A DNA stretch of 6,550 nt from Peptoniphilus_A harei_B (GTDB lineage: Bacteria > Bacillota > Clostridia > Tissierellales > Peptoniphilaceae): NCBI GenBank assembly GCA_032560695.1, contig JAWGHR010000022.1, positions 1-6,550 of the forward strand, in the 5' to 3' direction. The translations under genes and the position numbers were made by a program. Positions 5,663 through 6,550 of this stretch are shown here, one piece after another (the first letter of the stretch is position 1; the number at the start of each line of letters is the position of its first letter). The notes under the pieces are model-generated. The model saw only the letters and a list, made by a program, of their open reading frames with translations. It was not told the DNA's origin and searched no databases.

Positions 5663-6056
5663 CCTTGTCTTCCTCTTGGTCCTCTTCGTCAAAGCTATCT
5701 ATTAATTTTTTCATTTCTTCTATTTCTTCTTTTGTAACTTCTTCATTTTGTAAAAACGTTTTACACATATTTAAAATCGATCCTTTAAAAAGTTTATGAA
5801 AGGCTTCTTTTTGCTTATTCAAAAGGGCATCTTCCCTTGATACAAGGACCCTAATTGTGTATTTAGGATATCTCCTAGCTATCGCCCCTTTTTCTACTAA
5901 TCTTCCAAAAAAGGTGTAGCAAGAGGTTTTGCTTATATCGTACTTTTCCATCAATATTTTTGATAAGGCAAGAGCTTGGATTTCTCCATTTTCATCTAAG
6001 ACATCGCCCTTCCACAACTCTTCCATTACTAGTAGTTCACCATCTGAAAATTCCAA
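5643..6056 (-). CDS. BlaI/MecI/CopY-family transcriptional repressor
   Basis: A 137-residue winged-helix repressor and cytoplasmic partner of the overlapping M56 protease. Residues 4-72 carry the family pattern: E-x-x-V-M-E-E-L-W near the start, helix-turn-helix in LALSKILMEKYDISKTSCYTF, and the wing region GRLVEKGAIARRYPKYTIRV. Residues 76-121 (the EDALLNKQKEAFHKLFKGSI region onward) form the helical dimerisation part that M56 proteases cut in BlaI/MecI; by analogy, cleavage near SILNMCKTFL (93-102) would release DNA. An extra acidic tail (DEEDQEEDKD) makes it slightly longer than the usual 120-130 residues. The start is TTG at 6054-6056, set by AGGAGG 8 nt upstream; no ATG fits the conserved N-terminus. 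Probably autoregulated through the dyads at the promoter 80-110 bases upstream. The family call is secure; calling it blaI is not, because no beta-lactamase or beta-lactam sensor is present. Confidence 0.92.
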   Translation of the reverse strand: MEFSDGELLVMEELWKGDVLDENGEIQALALSKILMEKYDISKTSCYTFFGRLVEKGAIARRYPKYTIRVLVSREDALLNKQKEAFHKLFKGSILNMCKTFLQNEEVTKEEIEEMKKLIDSFDEEDQEEDKDGNKSS

Positions 6057-6114
6057 CTATATTACCTCCTATATAAATTACATTTTCATTTTCATTCGCT
6101 TTTGCATTTTTATT

Positions 6115-6167
6115 CATTTAACTATTTTCACTTTGAGTATATCATATTTTAAAAAAATAGTCAAGTG
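6115..6167. promoter_or_regulatory. Candidate operator: long imperfect inverted repeat over the promoter
   Basis: CATTTAACTATTTT (6115-6128) and AAAATAGTCAAGTG (6154-6167) are reverse complements at 12 of 14 positions, centred on the -10 element at about 6141. One arm covers the -35 and the other covers the start of the transcript. Bound repressor at either arm would block RNA polymerase. It does not match the TACA-n-n-TGTA core of staphylococcal BlaI/MecI sites, so assignment to the BlaI-type protein rests on position only. Confidence 0.45.
6136..6164 (-). promoter_or_regulatory. Sigma-A-type promoter of the repressor/M56 operon
   Basis: On the minus strand, TTGACT (6159-6164) and TATACT (6136-6141) are separated by exactly 17 nt. 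Each hexamer differs from consensus at one position. Transcription should start near 6129, leaving a leader of about 70 nt rich in GAAAATG repeats before the TTG start of the repressor gene. This is the clearest promoter in the window, and probably serves at least the repressor and M56 genes, perhaps through to the terminator at 1925-1964. Confidence 0.85.
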
Positions 6168-6174
6168 TTTTGAC
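6160..6174. promoter_or_regulatory. Candidate operator: short perfect dyad at the -35
   Basis: GTCAA-GTGTT-TTGAC is a perfect 5-bp inverted repeat with a 5-nt spacer. It overlaps the -35 hexamer of the repressor operon promoter. It is an alternative or additional binding site to the longer dyad at 6115-6167, for either the BlaI-type repressor or the adjacent XRE protein. Such a short palindrome can also arise by chance. Confidence 0.35.
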
Positions 6175-6220
6175 CATTTAAAATAATATTTTTTGTATTT
6201 TTAATATATCTCTGTTGATT

Positions 6221-6439
6221 TTAAATCTCACTTTCAAATGTATTTTCAAAACTAAATATATCATTAGGCGTACATTTTAGAGCTTTACATATCTTTTCTA
6301 TGTTTTTCATTGTTATTGGTTTATCCTTGCCCATTTGTGCCATAACATTTGTTGTAAGTCCTGCCATAGCTATTACATCTGTTTTCTTTAATCTTTTTTT
6401 TGCTAACTGTATCCATAATGGTTTATAGTTAAGTGCCAT
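6221..6439 (-). CDS. Small Cro/C1-type (XRE) helix-turn-helix regulator
   Basis: A 72-residue DNA-binding protein made almost entirely of one Cro/C1-type domain (the short HTH_26-like group). Residues 1-15 form helix 1, and KTDVIAMAGLTTNVMAQMGK (19-38) holds the turn and recognition helix. ITMKNIEKICKALKCTPNDI (42-61) is the conserved second half, followed by a short acidic tail. Proteins of this size and pattern are frequent in conjugative elements of Firmicutes, where they control element or cargo genes; the target here is unknown. The ATG at 6437-6439 has AGGG 5 nt upstream and is preceded by a five-codon ORF with a better ribosome binding site. The promoter of the repressor operon starts about 60 bases past its stop codon, so it may act there. 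No promoter of its own is visible between it and the terminator at 6498-6532, and no terminator follows it. Confidence 0.88.
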   Translation of the reverse strand: MALNYKPLWIQLAKKRLKKTDVIAMAGLTTNVMAQMGKDKPITMKNIEKICKALKCTPNDIFSFENTFESEI

Positions 6440-6446
6440 AATATCC

Positions 6447-6464
6447 CTATTTTTCTCTATCCAT
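6447..6464 (-). CDS. Five-codon upstream ORF before the XRE gene
   Basis: AAGGAG (6474-6479) is followed after 9 nt by ATG GAT AGA GAA AAA TAG (MDREK). The stop overlaps the AGGG that serves the XRE gene start 7 bases later. The arrangement fits translational coupling, with ribosomes loaded on the mini-ORF reinitiating at the regulator. The peptide itself probably has no function. Confidence 0.35.
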   Translation of the reverse strand: MDREK

Positions 6465-6497
6465 TAATTTCTTCTCCTTAATCTATAAATTTCAATT

Positions 6498-6532
6498 AAA
6501 AAAGCGACTGGATCTATTTATTTCCAATCGCT
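6498..6532 (-). terminator. Minus-strand rho-independent terminator upstream of the XRE gene
   Basis: On the minus strand AGCGATTGGA (6523-6532) pairs with TCCAGTCGCT (6503-6512), ten base pairs including one T-G wobble, around a 10-nt loop. A run of T (plus-strand A's at 6498-6503) follows. The wobble pairs only in minus-strand RNA, which supports that direction. It probably ends a gene beyond the right edge. Only about 60 bases separate it from the XRE start, so it could also act as an attenuator for that gene. Confidence 0.8.
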
Positions 6533-6550
6533 ATACATTATTCCTTATTA

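Noticed and set aside
5929..6186. Plus-strand 85-codon ORF
   Set aside because: Antisense to the repressor N-terminus and its promoter; low-complexity Ser/Ile/Phe product.
1..6550. CRISPR array, tRNA or rRNA gene, transposase, integrase or element end
   Set aside because: No regularly spaced repeats, no cloverleaf or rRNA-like stretch, and no transposase or recombinase motifs were seen on either strand.

Overview
The window is very AT-rich DNA with strong AGGAGG-type ribosome binding sites and exported Gram-positive-style proteins. It fits a low-GC Firmicute, most likely an anaerobic member of the Clostridia/Tissierellia; the genus cannot be read from the sequence. Every supported gene lies on the minus strand, so transcription runs from position 6550 towards position 1. 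A Cro/C1-type regulator at the right end and a DUF3847-like gene at the left edge are both gene types typical of integrative conjugative or mobilisable elements. The genes between them are therefore probably cargo or flanking accessory DNA; no integrase, att site or element end is visible.

Layout in the direction of transcription. (1) A minus-strand terminator at 6498-6532, a five-codon ORF (6447-6464) and a small XRE regulator (6221-6439). (2) A well-formed sigma-A promoter (-35 at 6159-6164, -10 at 6136-6141) with dyad symmetry, driving a BlaI/MecI-family repressor (5643-6056, TTG start) and an overlapping M56/BlaR1-family membrane metalloprotease (4289-5662). The protease's extracellular C-terminal domain is not the penicillin-binding sensor. 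(3) After a gap with a 12-codon ORF and an inverted repeat come a secreted Amidase_6-type cysteine amidase (2702-4120) and a lipoprotein (2011-2688) that resembles the detached ectodomain of some clostridial BlaR1-like proteins; a strong bidirectional terminator (1925-1964) closes this unit. (4) A second unit holds a 70-residue single-span protein (1616-1828, GTG start) and a secreted caspase-fold (clan CD/CHAT-like) cysteine peptidase (408-1595), closed by the terminator at 321-359. (5) A short phage-portal-like N-terminal remnant (199-276) lies directly before, and in frame with, the DUF3847-like gene that leaves the window.

How the parts may work together (inference): an extracellular signal activates the M56 protease, the protease inactivates the BlaI-type repressor, and exported effectors are induced, namely an amidase and a sensor-like lipoprotein and possibly the neighbouring secreted caspase-like protease. 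Six consecutive products after the regulators' promoter comprise one cytoplasmic repressor and five membrane or exported proteins. That makes this look like a self-regulated cell-surface response or attack/defence cassette rather than a beta-lactamase locus; no beta-lactamase is present.
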